Of a DNA stretch of 6,249 nucleotides, positions 5,701 through 6,249 are shown in pieces. The translations under genes and the position numbers were made by a program. The number at the start of each line of letters is the position of its first letter. Position 1 is the first letter of the stretch. The stretch covers positions 1 through 6,249 of the forward strand of contig JAHEFC010000237.1 of assembly GCA_024640385.1 (NCBI GenBank), given 5' to 3'. This stretch comes from Sphingobacteriales bacterium. GTDB taxonomy: Bacteria > Bacteroidota > Bacteroidia > Chitinophagales > Chitinophagaceae. The notes under the pieces are model-generated. The model did no database searches. It was not told the origin of the DNA and saw nothing but the letters and a program-made list of their open reading frames with translations.

Positions 5701-6249
5701 AAGCCAATGCTTCTGTAAGCTGGATCATTGCAGTATCAGGCACTACAGCCACTGCGTACAATTTAACCGGGCTCACCGCCGGAACGGTGTACGACTGGAG
5801 GGTGAAAACCAATTGTGATGCAGCAGGTAACAGTGGATACAGCGCAGCACAGTTTACAACCAGCAGTATTACTCCGCCAACCGGGAACTGTACTGCTCCG
5901 GGAAGCCTGAGGTCCGGCAATATCACCAATTCTGCCGCACAGTTCTCCTGGACATGGGTAGGAGCTGCCAGTTACACATTTGAATACAAGGCGGCTTCTT
6001 CCGAAACCTGGATCGTTGCCAGTACCACTATTCAGGGATCTTCCTATGCATTATATAACCTGCTAGCGGGCACCACTTACGATTGGCGGGTAAGATCCAA
6101 CTGCGGTGCCAATGGAAACAGTGAGTATGTGACCGCACAATTTACCACGCTGGCTTGCCCTGCTCCATCAGGGCTTCTTGCTGGTTCTATTAACAACACA
6201 TCTGCCCAGATCAGCTGGTCGTGGGTGGGCGGTTCGAGCTATGGCGTGG
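2760..6249 (+). CDS. Secreted alpha/beta-hydrolase (esterase/depolymerase-like) with tandem FN3 repeats, 3' end outside window
   Basis: The frame is open from ATG 2760 to the window end (1163 codons, no stop). Residues 1-24 are a signal peptide (R7, then a hydrophobic run, cleavage after SFA before Gln25). Residues about 25-386 form an alpha/beta-hydrolase domain like those of feruloyl-esterase/PHB-depolymerase and dienelactone-hydrolase relatives: GYWEYLPNGY, then YPLVLYFPGCGE (93-103) at the oxyanion position, the nucleophile elbow GMSQG with Ser237, a probable acid Asp295 (SIVNRYD), and His347 in HNGWARAY, followed by the last helix LFEWFLTN. The oxyanion motif has PG where the family commonly has HG. 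From Cys392 on come FN3 repeats, eight complete and one cut. The product should be secreted; such Bacteroidota proteins often end in a type IX sorting domain, which would lie beyond 6249. It has its own promoter at 2662-2691 and no Shine-Dalgarno. Hydrolase class is well supported; the substrate is not. Confidence 0.85.
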   Translation, partial: MSGSFIRIMLVTVISVFYFFTSFAQTNPKWDGAWSAADTAFSGKNGNTWKLSARKGFDVSAFKATRYFMSDKIPGYWEYLPNGYQTNTSKKYPLVLYFPGCGETNGGTAYLKPNGELVYRYGLGRLFFDENKFFYPGDPSVPWYNPYDSMTFPSLPTLLRDNGNYFSNVPQKTIGQVYPWGGPTEQVIVLCLAYNANPNIPCSGVQEIYPADIDAAIARAFQLYRVDPTRVYMTGMSQGAKSSWFYPAYSAANAQKIAATAPVGSVHTVADITGGGAANIVAGGTRILSIVNRYDLNTNGTGTNTYLINLQSEQAVNSIAKRVILDTFYYQWQVTSPFSPANPATIHNGWARAYRTDTYEVPFIDNTASTPQRYTLFEWFLTNKSGAAPVPCNAPTTPTSTNITQNTATLGWSAGSGNTAYTVEYKKTADANWTVAATNITAVTYALQGLTASTAYDWRVKGKCDGGTETTYLAATLNTLGNCAAPTALASTDITTASAQLSWSAVPGAVSYDVEYKTTVAANWTVAVTGTTGTAYNLTGLSQGTPYNWRVRTNCGTDGSSSYTSGQFTTTGVLLCTAPANLATGTITASSAQLSWGAVSGAVSYDVEYKASSSETWIVAAAGTTGIAYNLTGLTESTSYNWRVKTNCTGGNSDYASAQFTTIAPVPAGNCPTPAGLSSGSITQSAAQFSWTWVGASSYTFEYKPANSQTWIVASTSIQGSSYGLYTLSSGTTYDWRLRSNCGANGSSVYVAAQFTTLPCNPPTAPVSANITNTSAQLSWTAVSGSSNYALEYKAASATSWVVASAAIWGTSYNLSGLQTGTLYDWRVRSNCGTSGSSVYASGQFTTTGGAPACSPPSGLSSGNITTSSAQLSWSGSGALSYDVEYKASSSATWIIAATAITATTFNLANLAEGTAYDWRVRASCGATGTSGYATAQFTTNSTAVICNAPSGLLTGGITISSAQLSWSAVSGAVSYDVEYKANASVSWIIAVSGTTATAYNLTGLTAGTVYDWRVKTNCDAAGNSGYSAAQFTTSSITPPTGNCTAPGSLRSGNITNSAAQFSWTWVGAASYTFEYKAASSETWIVASTTIQGSSYALYNLLAGTTYDWRVRSNCGANGNSEYVTAQFTTLACPAPSGLLAGSINNTSAQISWSWVGGSSYGV
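3933..6249 (+). repeat. Tandem array of FN3 repeats (8 complete, 1 partial)
   Basis: Within the esterase gene, units of 89-97 codons follow one another, each opening with a cysteine: R1 3933-4205, R2 4206-4484, R3 4485-4769, R4 4770-5036, R5 5037-5318, R6 5319-5597, R7 5598-5888, R8 5889-6155, R9 from 6156 to the window end. The shared pattern is C-x-x-P ... SAQLSW ... YDVEYKA ... W-I-V-A ... YNLTGL-x-x-GT-x-YDWRV-x-x-NCG ... QFTT, which is the FN3 strand order. Each complete unit has two cysteines, one at its start and one after the YDWRV strand. R2, R3 and R7 are one subtype (GAVSYDVEYK), R4 and R8 another (WTWVGAxSYTFEYK), with R5 and R6 intermediate. R1 is the most divergent. These are probably spacers or binding modules that hold the hydrolase domain away from the surface or against a polymer. 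Confidence 0.9.

Overview
The window looks like a chromosomal piece of a Bacteroidota bacterium, most likely of the Chitinophagaceae type. The grounds are: a C-terminal TonB-dependent receptor fragment of Bacteroidota style, start codons without Shine-Dalgarno sequences, two matches to the Bacteroidota promoter consensus (TTG-N19-TAnnTTTG), and a secreted enzyme with a long chain of cysteine-framed fibronectin type III (FN3) repeats typical of this phylum. The genus cannot be fixed from the sequence alone. All recognised genes are on the + strand.

Layout. (1) 2-676: C-terminal 224 residues of an outer-membrane TonB-dependent receptor whose start lies upstream of the window. (2) 674-739: a 27-bp hairpin that begins on the receptor's stop codon; terminator or dispersed repeat. 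(3) 824-1450: an exported intradiol ring-cleavage dioxygenase-like protein with all four Fe(III) ligands, but without the usual arginine beside the His pair. (4) 1505-2467: an SbtA-family sodium-dependent bicarbonate permease. It can be read from a GTG that abuts the previous stop, but a consensus promoter lies inside that N-terminal extension and the homologous start is a TTG 54 bases downstream. (5) 2468-2759: an intergenic stretch with a second consensus promoter. (6) 2760 to the window end: one uninterrupted reading frame of 1163 codons with no stop. It encodes a signal peptide, an alpha/beta-hydrolase (esterase/depolymerase-like) domain with a Ser-Asp-His triad, and eight complete FN3 repeats plus part of a ninth. 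It is the dominant gene of the window.

How they fit together. The four genes do not form an obvious pathway. The receptor, the dioxygenase and the giant esterase all act at or outside the cell envelope (uptake of a ligand, attack on an aromatic, attack on an ester-containing substrate), which would suit a soil or plant-matter degrader, but that link is inference. The permease has its own promoter and no SbtB-like partner gene beside it. The most notable points are the FN3 array, where a two-repeat block recurs four repeats later with almost only silent differences in its core, and the promoter-based correction of the permease start. I saw no RNA genes, CRISPR arrays or insertion sequences.
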